DNA from: Fibrobacter succinogenes
GTDB taxonomy: Bacteria; Fibrobacterota; Fibrobacteria; Fibrobacterales; Fibrobacteraceae
Assembly: GCA_902768715.1 (NCBI GenBank)
Contig: CACXMH010000011.1
Location: 1-45,521, forward strand
DNA length: 45,521 nt
Reading direction: 5' to 3'
Below the pieces are notes generated by a model, which had not been told where the DNA came from, ran no database searches, and saw only the letters and a program-made list of their open reading frames with translations. The translations under genes were made by a program, and so were the position numbers. Below are positions 39,083 to 45,521 of this stretch, piece after piece. The stretch's first letter is position 1, and each line of letters begins with the position of its first letter.

Positions 39083-40747
39083 TTACTTCACCTTGAGGGC
39101 GCCGCGTTCCAGCTTGATCGTGAAGTTGGTCACGTCGCAAACTTCGCTGGGACCCCAGTACTGGATCGGACCCGGATAGGTGTAGGATTCAGTCTTGGCC
39201 CAAACATCGCGGTTCTTGGCGAAGAACTTGAACGGAGCGCCGTTCAGTTCCACGAGAGCCTTCTGGATCACCGGCTTGTCGGCACCGTGACGACGTTCGA
39301 TGTTCATCATCATGGTGATAGGAATGCCACCGGCAGTCCACTTTTCGATGCCCTTGGTCAGGTCACGCACAGAGCTCATGTAGCCGTTCATCTTGTTGAA
39401 GGCGAGCACGGAGGCGGTGAAGCCCAGGCTGTAGCAGTAGTCGGCGTCGAAGTTAGACGGAGCGGCGCAGCGGCCTTCGTAACCGAAGAAGTGGTTGAGA
39501 GCGCTGAACTTGCCCTTGAAGTTCTTGCGGCTCTTGAGTTCCTTCTTGACCATCTCGATGATGAGCTTTTCGGTTTCAATGAGGGAAACCTGCACGTTGC
39601 CGTGGCTGTCGCGGTCCAGCATCAGCTGGCCCTGAGTGGTGGCGGGGAGGCTCTTGAGGACTTCGGCGGAAGCCTTGGAAATCCACTTGCAGAGCTTTTC
39701 CACCTTGGCGGCGGTGTCGAGGCCTTCCACTTCCTTCTCGTGATGAGCGAGGGCTTCGGAAAGTTCGGAAATGAGCACGCCTACATCGGGGATGAATTCC
39801 AGGAGGCCTTCGGGAATGAGGGCCACACCGAAGTTCTTGCCGGCAGCGGCACGGGCAGCGACGATGTCGGCCACGTACTTGATGACCTGCTTCAGCTTCA
39901 TCTTCTTGGCCTTGACTTCTTCAGAAATCAGGCAGATGTTCGGATGGGTCTGGAGAGCGGCTTCGAGAGCAATGTGAGAAGCGCTACGGCCCATGAGCTT
40001 GATGAAGTGCCAGTACTTCTGGGCGGAGTTGGCATCGCGCATGATGTTGCCGATGAGTTCGGAGTAGGTCTTGACGGCGGTGTCGAAACCGAAGGAGGTT
40101 TCGATGTATTCGTTCTTGAGGTCGCCGTCGATGGTCTTGGGGCAGCCGCAAACCACGCAGCTAGCGCCGTGGGCCTGGAAGTATTCACCGAGAACAGCAG
40201 CGTTGGTGTTGGAGTCGTCACCACCGATAATCACGATAGCGTCCAGCTTCTGGGCCTTGGCAACGGCCATGCACTTCTTGAACTGTTCTTCGGTTTCGAG
40301 CTTGGTACGGCCGGACTGGATGATGTCGAATCCGCCAGTGTTGCGGTAGGAGTCCATGATCTTTTCGTTGATCACGATGAACTTGCCGTTCTCGAGGCCG
40401 GAGGGGCCGCCGAGGAAGCCGAGAAGCTTGGAATTCTTGCTGATGCTCTTGATACCGTCGAAGATACCCGCGATCACGTTGTGTCCACCAGGAGCCTGGC
40501 CGCCGGAGAGCACCACGCCCACGTTGAGAGCCTTACCGGCAGCGGCCTTGGTAGCCTTCTTCATGCCGATGTAGGGAGCGCCGTAGGTGTTGGGGAACAG
40601 GGCCTTGATCTTGGCCTGGTCACGGACGGACTGGGTGGGCTTGCCCTTCACGAGAGCAACTTTGAGAGCGCCATTGCGGAGCGCTACGGGGAGTTTCGGC
40701 TTGTAGGCCTTGCGGGCCTGGCCGAGGACGGACAGATTGTCAGCCAT
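39083..40747 (-). CDS. pfp: Pyrophosphate-dependent phosphofructokinase (long, plant-like form)
   Basis: The product has 554 residues, as in the long PPi-dependent enzymes of plants, spirochaetes and related bacteria, against about 320 for ATP-PFK. It phosphorylates fructose 6-phosphate reversibly with pyrophosphate. Motifs are GGQAPGGHNVIAGIFDGI (nucleotide loop), VIIGGDDSNTNAAVL (where Asp marks PPi use), CPKTIDGDLKN (catalytic), SFGFDTAVKTYSELI and LMGRSASHIALEAAL. A Lys-rich ribosome-binding leader with AAAAGGAAAA precedes the ATG. A -10 TATATT is at 40818-40823. With GH94 phosphorolysis and pgi it fits an ATP-saving sugar pathway. Confidence 0.95.
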   Translation of the reverse strand: MADNLSVLGQARKAYKPKLPVALRNGALKVALVKGKPTQSVRDQAKIKALFPNTYGAPYIGMKKATKAAAGKALNVGVVLSGGQAPGGHNVIAGIFDGIKSISKNSKLLGFLGGPSGLENGKFIVINEKIMDSYRNTGGFDIIQSGRTKLETEEQFKKCMAVAKAQKLDAIVIIGGDDSNTNAAVLGEYFQAHGASCVVCGCPKTIDGDLKNEYIETSFGFDTAVKTYSELIGNIMRDANSAQKYWHFIKLMGRSASHIALEAALQTHPNICLISEEVKAKKMKLKQVIKYVADIVAARAAAGKNFGVALIPEGLLEFIPDVGVLISELSEALAHHEKEVEGLDTAAKVEKLCKWISKASAEVLKSLPATTQGQLMLDRDSHGNVQVSLIETEKLIIEMVKKELKSRKNFKGKFSALNHFFGYEGRCAAPSNFDADYCYSLGFTASVLAFNKMNGYMSSVRDLTKGIEKWTAGGIPITMMMNIERRHGADKPVIQKALVELNGAPFKFFAKNRDVWAKTESYTYPGPIQYWGPSEVCDVTNFTIKLERGALKVK

Positions 40748-40817
40748 TGTGTTTTCCTTTTGAATTTTCGCGCAGCTAGAAAACCGCGCGGTTCGGGTTA
40801 AAAAATTTACGGGCTAA

Positions 40818-40823
40818 AATATA
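40818..40823 (-). promoter_or_regulatory. -10 element (TATATT) of pfp
   Basis: TATATT lies about 71 bases before the ATG at 40747, just after the prfC stop. The leader includes GCGCGG/CCGCGC-like pairing near 40770-40790. Confidence 0.35.
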
Positions 40824-40834
40824 GCAAATGCCGC

Positions 40835-42400
40835 CTACCCTTGGGAGGTTTCGGCGAACTTCAGGTTCTCGAAATTCTTGATGGCCAGGTTCAGGCGGTA
40901 CTCGTTGGGGAATAGGCAAACCAGGTTACGTTCCTTGTCCATCATGCAGTCCATGGCGTATTCCTCGGCGAACTTGGCCATGTCGGCTTCGGGGCCGGAC
41001 ACCCAGCGGATTCCGTGGGCAGGCACGCGGTCCAGGGATACGTCGGCGCCGTATTCGCTCTGCAGGCGGAACTTGAGCACGTCGAACTGCAACTCCCCCA
41101 CCACGCCAATCACCGGAATTGCGGACTTGAGCGGTTCGTAAAGCTGGGTTGCACCTTCTTCGGACAGTTCGGCCAGACCCTTGGCCATCTGCTTGCTCTT
41201 GAGCGGATTCAAAAGCGTCACTCGGGCAAAGTGTTCCGGAGCGAAGTCCGGAATGCCGGTAAAGCTGATTTTTTCGCCGTCGGTAAGGGTATCGCCAATG
41301 CGGAACAGCCCCGGGTCGTTAATACCCACGATATCGCCCGCCCATGCGTGGTCGATGACTTCCTTGTCTTTGGCGAGGAAGGCGGTCGGGGCGGCCAGGC
41401 GGATTTCGCGGCCCGTACGCACGTGGAAAACCTTCTCCCCGCGGGTAAAGCTTCCCGAACAAATTCGCAGGAATGCGGTACGGTCGCGGTGCTTGGGGTC
41501 CATGTTGGCCTGAATCTTGAAGACGAACGCGCTGAAGGCATCTTCGTCGGGGCTCACCGGGCGCTTGTCGGTCTCGCGCACCATCGGGGGCGGGGCCAGC
41601 TTGGCAAAGGCGTTCAGCAACTGACGGACACCGAAGTTGTTCACCGCAGACCCGAAGAACACGGGGCACATCTCCCCCTTCAGGAACTTCTCGTGGTCAA
41701 AGGGGTCCATGCCGCCGGTGACCATCTCGTATTCTTCCTTGAACTGATTGACCCAATTTTCACCGCACATTTCCACAAGGCGCGGATCGTCGGGACCTTC
41801 CATCTGGATAATTTCTTGATGGCCTTCTTCCTTGTTGAAGGTGTGGAAGGTGTTTTCGGCAATGGAATACACACCCTTGAACAGCTTACCCACACCAATG
41901 GGGAGCGTAAAAGGGGCTGTCTTAATGTGCAAAACGCTTTCAATCTGGTCCAACAAGTCCAGTACGTGACGGCCATCCAAGTCCATCTTGTTGATGAACG
42001 TGATAATCGGGGTGTGGCGCATGCGGCACACGTCCATGAGCTTGATAGTCTGCTTTTCCACACCGTTCACGCTATCGATAAGCACGAGGGCCGCATCCAC
42101 GGCAGTCAGGGCACGGTAAGTGTCTTCGCAGAAGTCCTGGTGCCCCGGGGTATCGACGAGGTTGAACATGCAACCTTCGAACGGGAAGTTCAAAACGGAG
42201 CTCGAAACCGAGATACCGCGTTGCTGTTCAATCTTCATCCAGTCACTGACGGTGTAGCTGCGGTTCGCCTTGGCGCGCACGTGGCCCGCTTCGCGGATGA
42301 CATTTCCGTACCACAGGAACTTTTCGGTGATGGTGGTCTTACCCGCGTCGGGGTGGCTTACGATGGCGAAAGTGCGGCGTTTCTCGATTTCCGGATTCAT
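40835..42400 (-). CDS. prfC: Peptide chain release factor 3
   Basis: The product has 521 residues. It is a GTPase that recycles RF1 and RF2 from the ribosome after termination. G1 is SHPDAGKTT (about 15-23), the switch region DWMKIEQQRGISV, G3 DTPGHQDF, G4 NKMD, then the RF3-specific domains (FFGSAVNNFGVRQLL, DRTAFLRICSGSFTRGEK, VVGELQFDVLKFRLQSEY). The start is the ATG at 42400. TATATT lies 7 bases upstream with no Shine-Dalgarno sequence, which suggests a leaderless message, notable for a translation factor. Confidence 0.97.
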   Translation of the reverse strand: MNPEIEKRRTFAIVSHPDAGKTTITEKFLWYGNVIREAGHVRAKANRSYTVSDWMKIEQQRGISVSSSVLNFPFEGCMFNLVDTPGHQDFCEDTYRALTAVDAALVLIDSVNGVEKQTIKLMDVCRMRHTPIITFINKMDLDGRHVLDLLDQIESVLHIKTAPFTLPIGVGKLFKGVYSIAENTFHTFNKEEGHQEIIQMEGPDDPRLVEMCGENWVNQFKEEYEMVTGGMDPFDHEKFLKGEMCPVFFGSAVNNFGVRQLLNAFAKLAPPPMVRETDKRPVSPDEDAFSAFVFKIQANMDPKHRDRTAFLRICSGSFTRGEKVFHVRTGREIRLAAPTAFLAKDKEVIDHAWAGDIVGINDPGLFRIGDTLTDGEKISFTGIPDFAPEHFARVTLLNPLKSKQMAKGLAELSEEGATQLYEPLKSAIPVIGVVGELQFDVLKFRLQSEYGADVSLDRVPAHGIRWVSGPEADMAKFAEEYAMDCMMDKERNLVCLFPNEYRLNLAIKNFENLKFAETSQG

Positions 42401-42407
42401 GGCGCCA

Positions 42408-42413
42408 AATATA
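42408..42413 (-). promoter_or_regulatory. -10 element (TATATT) of prfC, leaderless
   Basis: The spacer to the ATG at 42400 is seven bases (TGGCGCC). The region upstream is the heptamer repeat of the next gap. Confidence 0.5.
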
Positions 42414-42427
42414 GTAAATAGAGAGAA

Positions 42428-42560
42428 GGGGGTATAATCTAGGGATGAGAATCTAGAGGCTAGAGAGAAATATCACGGCTTCGCCGTCTGTTATTAACGC
42501 ACGAAGTGCGTGATTCTTTTCACTAACCTCTATTCTCTAGATCCTAACCCCTTATAAGAT
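42428..42560. repeat. Composite palindromic element, copy 3
   Basis: The left arm is TAGGGAT, GAGAATC, TAGAGGC, TAGAGAG. The core hairpins are ACGGC-TTC-GCCGT (42475-42487) and ACGCAC-GAA-GTGCGT (42497-42511). The right arm is CTAACCT, CTATTCT, CTAGATC, CTAACCC. It shares its plan and second hairpin with the copy at 26529-26655. Confidence 0.85.
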
Positions 42561-42578
42561 TAGTCCCCATATTTAATT

Positions 42579-43040
42579 TCATCTATGGTGATACGGATGG
42601 TTCTGCATCACCATCTGCACGCGGTAAAGCTGTTCAGCCATAATCACGCGGGCATGGTCGTGGGTAAACGTGAGGGGCGAAAGAGAAAGCAGCAAATCGG
42701 CGGACTTTTTCAGGTTTTCGTCGATACCATAGGCTGAGCCAATCAAGAATACGATATTGCCCGAAAAACGGTCACGCAAGGTGTCGGAAAGCTTCACCGT
42801 ATCCATCAGCTTGCCCTCTTCGGAAAGGATGACCCGACGGTATTCCGACTTGGGAAATTTCTTGTCAAAAAGTGTCGCTTCCTGTGCAAGGGATTGCAAG
42901 CGGTCATCGAGCTTGGATTCCTTCAGTTCCACCACCTCCAGCGGGTACACTCCCCCACGGAGGCGCTTCACGTACTTGTCCACCTCGTCGGCGATAAAAG
43001 GCGAGCCGGCCTTACCAAAAACTGCGAGAACCCATTTCAT
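42579..43040 (-). CDS. rlmH: 23S rRNA pseudouridine-1915 N3-methyltransferase
   Basis: The product has 153 residues from the ATG at 43040 (MKWVLAVFGKAG), the usual RlmH length of about 155; upstream codons come from a repeat. The SPOUT-knot features are LSEEGKLMDT, VFLIGSAYGI (AdoMet-binding Gly loop) and the C-terminal ARVIMAEQLYRVQMVMQNHPYHH, matching the family's LL.EQLYRA....G.PYH end. It methylates pseudouridine 1915 in helix 69 of the 50S subunit. Its leader contains four GACGAGA heptamers, and TATATT is at 43096-43101. Confidence 0.95.
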   Translation of the reverse strand: MKWVLAVFGKAGSPFIADEVDKYVKRLRGGVYPLEVVELKESKLDDRLQSLAQEATLFDKKFPKSEYRRVILSEEGKLMDTVKLSDTLRDRFSGNIVFLIGSAYGIDENLKKSADLLLSLSPLTFTHDHARVIMAEQLYRVQMVMQNHPYHHR

Positions 43041-43186
43041 GTTAGACGAGAGACGAGAGACGAGAGACGAGAGAAAATCGTATTTGACGAGAGACAATAT
43101 AAATATCCTTTTTCACCACAGTCCATAAAAACATCATCAAGCATATCTCTCGTCTGTAGCCACGAAGTGGCGTTCTCTCGTCTAAG
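43041..43186. repeat. GACGAGA heptamer array with inverted partner
   Basis: GACGAGA is repeated four times without gaps from about 43046 to 43073. The complement TCTCGTC appears at about 43146 and 43176 around hairpin GCCAC-GAA-GTGGC (43159-43171). The -10 TATATT of rlmH (43096-43101) lies between the halves, so the first array is in its 5' leader. Confidence 0.75.
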
Positions 43187-43915
43187 CTATCTCCCCACGC
43201 TCAGGCGGTCGATGAGGAAATTCGGCATTCCCGCCTTGCGCATGCGCTCCTGGGTCGTAAAGACATCGTATTCCACACGGATAATGCGGATGCACTTGGC
43301 CTCCGTATCCAGCAGGCACCAACTGGCGCGGCAGTCCCGGTCACGAGGCTGGCCTACGCTGCCCACGTTAACCAAAAGCCGTTCCGTATTCTCGATGGTG
43401 TATTCGTATTCGTCCAGCACCTTGGGAATGGCCATGGGGCGGCTCGCCACAATCACGGGGCTATGGGTATGGCCGATAAAGCAATAAGTTCCAGAAAAAT
43501 GGTCAAAAGCGTTCAGGGCGTCTTCCAAGTCGGTTATGTAGAGCCAGTCCGCAGGGGACATGGGTGACGCATGCACAAAGGTAATGTCGTTTTCCTCGTG
43601 AATGTAGGGCAGCGAACGGATGTAGGCCACCGATTCGGCATTCATGTTCTCTTGCGTCCATTCCACGGCCTGCTTGGCGTAAGGGTTAAAGCCCATACTG
43701 GACTCGTACTTGATAGCCACGCTGTCGTGGTTTCCAATCAGACACACGTCCATGTTTTCTTTGGCAAGCTGTACACATTCGTTGGCATCGACGCCGTAAC
43801 CCACAAGGTCACCCAGGCAAATCCGGCGCTCCACCTTGTTTTCTTTCATGGATTCCAGCACGGCACGAAAAGCCGTAGCATTGGAATGAATATCAGAACA
43901 AATACCGTAAAGCAT
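43187..43915 (-). CDS. Metallophosphoesterase (YfcE/ApaH-like superfamily)
   Basis: The product has 242 residues. The dimetal motifs are in order: SDIHSNATAF (Asp, His), CLGDLVGYG (Asp), IGNHDS (Asn, His), TFVHASP (His) and IGHTHSPV (His). LVNVGSVGQPRDRDCRASW near the C-terminus is typical of the calcineurin-like group with PF12850. The substrate (phosphodiester, phosphoprotein or nucleotide) cannot be told from the sequence. The ATG at 43915 has no strong ribosome-binding site and is separated from the divergent slyD-like gene by a heptamer palindrome. Confidence 0.9.
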   Translation of the reverse strand: MLYGICSDIHSNATAFRAVLESMKENKVERRICLGDLVGYGVDANECVQLAKENMDVCLIGNHDSVAIKYESSMGFNPYAKQAVEWTQENMNAESVAYIRSLPYIHEENDITFVHASPMSPADWLYITDLEDALNAFDHFSGTYCFIGHTHSPVIVASRPMAIPKVLDEYEYTIENTERLLVNVGSVGQPRDRDCRASWCLLDTEAKCIRIIRVEYDVFTTQERMRKAGMPNFLIDRLSVGR

Positions 43916-43921
43916 GGGTGT

Positions 43922-44032
43922 AATGTAGTAAATTAGAGATTAGAGATTAGGATCTAGAGACTAGAGGTTAGAAACTAGCCCCTAAATCCTAGATCCTAAC
44001 CCCTAAATACTAATCTCTAAAATCTATATTTG
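43922..44032. repeat. Heptamer palindrome between the phosphoesterase and slyD-like genes
   Basis: TAGAGAT, TAGAGAT, TAGGATC, TAGAGAC, TAGAGGT, TAGAAAC pass in the same 7-base register into TAGCCCC, TAAATCC, TAGATCC, TAACCCC, TAAATAC, TAATCTC. The second half is the inverted complement of the first. Confidence 0.85.
44025..44030 (+). promoter_or_regulatory. -10 element (TATATT) of the slyD-like gene
   Basis: TATATT lies 10 bases before the ATG at 44041, right at the end of the heptamer palindrome. The predicted leader is only 3-4 bases long. Confidence 0.45.
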
Positions 44033-44040
44033 TCGCGCCT

Positions 44041-44673
44041 ATGGAAATCGTGGAAGCAAAGACAAAGGTGAGCATCGCCTACACGCTCAAAGAGATGAGC
44101 GGGCGCATCTTGGAGGAAATTCCTCCGAGCCACCCCTTTGTATATATCCATGGCTACGACAACATTATCCCCGGGCTTGAAACCGCCCTGGAAGGCCGCA
44201 AGCTGGGCGAAAAGTTCACCGTAGAGATTCCCTTTGACCAGGGCTACGGACCTTACCGCGACGAACTGCTGCTACAAGTTCCCAAAGAAGAACTCCAGGA
44301 CGTAGGCGAACTCTGGCTGGGCATGGAGCTGGAGATGATGCTGGACAACGACATCCGGGAATTCCAGCTGCCCGACACCGCCGACGAGTTTGTAGATGGA
44401 CTGAACCTGGACGACGAAGACGACGCCGACGGCATCTACATCGTGAAAGAAATCTACAAGGATACCGTGCTGGTAGATGGAAACCACCCCTTCGCCGGCA
44501 AGGACCTGATTTTCGAAGTCCAGGTGGTGAACATCGAGGAGCCCAGTTTCACCGAGCTGGAATCGGGATTCCCCGACCGGGACGACAACTACGACGACGG
44601 CGACTATCCCGAAAACTACGACGACCGCTACGACGATTTCGACGGGCCGGACAACCATCGCCGCTGGCGCTAG
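44041..44673 (+). CDS. slyD: FKBP-type peptidyl-prolyl isomerase, SlyD-like
   Basis: The product has 210 residues. Residues 1-70 form the first half of the FKBP domain (VSIAYTLKEMSGRILEE, PFVYIHGYDNIIPGLETALEGRKLGEKFTVEIP). An inserted flap (about 72-155) follows, and the FKBP fold is closed by DGNHPFAGKDLIFEVQVVNIEE, the SlyD signature. The C-terminal 40 residues are rich in Asp, Tyr and Asn with a few His, a different tail from the Cys/His metal-binding tail of E. coli SlyD. An acidic stretch LDDEDDAD lies in the flap. The likely role is cytoplasmic proline isomerisation and chaperoning. Confidence 0.92.
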   Translation: MEIVEAKTKVSIAYTLKEMSGRILEEIPPSHPFVYIHGYDNIIPGLETALEGRKLGEKFTVEIPFDQGYGPYRDELLLQVPKEELQDVGELWLGMELEMMLDNDIREFQLPDTADEFVDGLNLDDEDDADGIYIVKEIYKDTVLVDGNHPFAGKDLIFEVQVVNIEEPSFTELESGFPDRDDNYDDGDYPENYDDRYDDFDGPDNHRRWR

Positions 44674-44707
44674 GCAGCACCTGACAACACCATTTATAAA
44701 AACATAA

Positions 44708-44733
44708 AGCCCCCGGTCCTAAGACCGAGGGCT
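44708..44733. terminator. Bidirectional terminator between slyD and the next gene
   Basis: AGCCCCCGGTC pairs with GACCGAGGGCT (one mismatch) around loop CTAA. T-rich sequence follows on the minus strand, so it mainly serves the gene at 44759-45394. Confidence 0.75.
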
Positions 44734-44758
44734 CTATCAAGCTTTTGGCTTTTCGTGA

Positions 44759-45394
44759 TTATGCTTCGTCGGAGAGCTCCGGAGCCTTCTTGATCACGTT
44801 GCGGCGGCCATAGCGGACCTTGGCGGGATCGAAGGTGGTTTCGGCGACTTCCACAGCAGGTTCGGCGGCAGCGGCAGCAGGTGCTGCAGGAGCCACGGGA
44901 GCGCTGACAGGAGCGGCCGGAGTTTCAACCGGAATGCGCGGAGCCAGGGGGCGACGGCCTTCGGCGGCAGCAGGAGCGGCCGCTTCGGCAGGCTGGGCCA
45001 CGGGAGCTTCAGAAGAAGCGGCCTGGGCTTCGGCGTTCATTTCACGACGATTGCTGCGGTCAGGACGACCGTCACGGCGGTCACGGCGGTTGCCGCGATC
45101 ACGCTGTTCGTTGCGGTCACGGTTCTGGCCCTGCTGGGCCTGGCCGTTCTTTTCACCGCGGTTGTCTTTATTCTGACGATCCTTGCGATCACCCTTGTTG
45201 TTGCGATCACCACGCTGTGCCATTTCTTGGGCAGAGACAGGACGACGAGAGTTAGGCCTCAGGTTCATGTCTGGGGTGAGCTTCTTAACGATAGGAGTGT
45301 GAAGGTTGTCAAGAATCTTGTTAACCTTAGTCAGGATAACGATACAGAGCACGACTGCAAGAGCAGAACATGCGAGTGCGATATAACTTTCCAT
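44759..45394 (-). CDS. Membrane-anchored low-complexity protein (Arg/Asp/Asn-rich then Ala/Pro-rich)
   Basis: The product has 211 residues. GAGGTG lies 5-6 bases before the ATG. A hydrophobic helix at about residues 5-22 anchors it. Residues about 60-118 are almost entirely Arg, Asp, Asn, Gln and Lys (RDRGNRRDRRDGRPDR), like disordered RNA-binding tails. Residues about 122-185 are Ala/Pro/Val-rich, like a cell-wall-spanning spacer. A short ordered-looking end (TFDPAKVRYGRRNVIKKAPEL) closes it. The family is not recognised. RNA binding or an interaction with the wall is possible, but neither is shown. Confidence 0.75.
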   Translation of the reverse strand: MESYIALACSALAVVLCIVILTKVNKILDNLHTPIVKKLTPDMNLRPNSRRPVSAQEMAQRGDRNNKGDRKDRQNKDNRGEKNGQAQQGQNRDRNEQRDRGNRRDRRDGRPDRSNRREMNAEAQAASSEAPVAQPAEAAAPAAAEGRRPLAPRIPVETPAAPVSAPVAPAAPAAAAAEPAVEVAETTFDPAKVRYGRRNVIKKAPELSDEA

Positions 45395-45475
45395 CTAGGC
45401 ACCTCATAAGTAAGGGTTAAACCGCGACTGCAGGCTGGAAAAGACCTGCAGAAGGGGTGATTGCAAGTGAATGTG

Positions 45476-45521
45476 TTAGGGGGCCATCTTAATAACGCCT
45501 CGGGGAGACTTGACGGCCAGG
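45476..45521 (-). CDS. C-terminal end of an unidentified protein, truncated by window edge
   Basis: Reading the minus strand from the window edge gives LAVKSPRGVIKMAP and then TAA at 45476-45478. The 14 codons have the codon choice of neighbouring genes and read like a real C-terminus. It would lie 81 bases upstream of the low-complexity gene on the same strand. Too little is present to name it. Confidence 0.4.
   Translation of the reverse strand, partial: LAVKSPRGVIKMAP

Noticed and set aside
38924-40801. 625-codon open frame antisense to pfp
   Set aside because: It is a shadow of the pfp coding strand. It has no family motifs, and its ends do not respect the terminator and repeat at 39008-39075.
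1-45521. tRNA, rRNA, tmRNA or insertion sequences
   Set aside because: No cloverleaf with a TTCGANNC arm, no rRNA-like stretch, no tmRNA end and no transposase motif was noticed by eye. A covariance-model scan would be decisive.

Overview
The window reads as a chromosomal segment of a Fibrobacter-like, Gram-negative, cellulose-degrading anaerobe. This is inferred from gene content and not from a marker gene, because no rRNA is present. Supporting points are a GH94 cellobiose-type phosphorylase, a long pyrophosphate-dependent phosphofructokinase, meso-diaminopimelate dehydrogenase, a secreted multi-domain sugar-binding-like protein, several small lipoproteins, and a membrane protein with DSL-rich coiled repeats and a C-terminal FGE-like domain. 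About 41 genes are supported. There are no rRNA or tRNA genes, CRISPR arrays, insertion sequences or prophage genes. No gene-free stretch exceeds 300 bases. The longest gaps (5158-5432, 35092-35321, 24504-24734, 2345-2567) are filled mainly with palindromic repeats.

Layout. 1-5157: a truncated secreted beta-sandwich protein, a DsbA-like lipoprotein, a fused SpmA-SpmB membrane protein, a small exported protein and a DUF4130 protein. 5433-12472: a radical-SAM DNA-repair-type protein paired with DUF4130, the GH94 phosphorylase, a PadR regulator with an operator-like palindrome over its own promoter, a lipoprotein, a Nif3 protein, a small HTH regulator, and a tiny basic protein whose reading frame runs through a terminator-like hairpin (a possible ArfA-type ribosome rescue factor). 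12538-17623: a compact operon tilS-ftsH-folP-cdaA. 17821-24503: the DSL/FGE protein, an M15-like peptidase, a lipoprotein, a PDZ-thioredoxin, pyrD, an M20 peptidase and a sirtuin. 24735-29390: a metX-metW fusion, yicC and pgi. 29575-33953: four genes (C39-like cysteine peptidase, RimK-like ATP-grasp, GCS2-type ligase, N-formylglutamate-amidohydrolase-like) that together look like an uncharacterised peptide-ligase system. 34108-45521: ddh, a solitary MmeI-type restriction-modification enzyme, dut, a tiny Cys/His protein, pfp, prfC, rlmH, a phosphoesterase, a SlyD-like FKBP, a membrane-anchored low-complexity protein and the tail of one more gene.

Two features cut across the whole window. First, many intergenic gaps contain degenerate arrays with a strict 7-base period (mostly TAGGNNN, but also TGTGAGA or GACGAGA words). 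These are often followed by their inverted complement to make large imperfect palindromes. Three copies share a conserved double-hairpin core. A second family, GATCCCCGC.../...GCGGGGATGAC hairpins, also occurs, and one copy lies in frame inside tilS. Second, TATATT recurs as a -10-like element upstream of many genes. In several it lies only 6-10 bases before the start codon with no Shine-Dalgarno sequence, which suggests leaderless or near-leaderless mRNAs.

All functions come from reading motifs by eye. No database search was possible.
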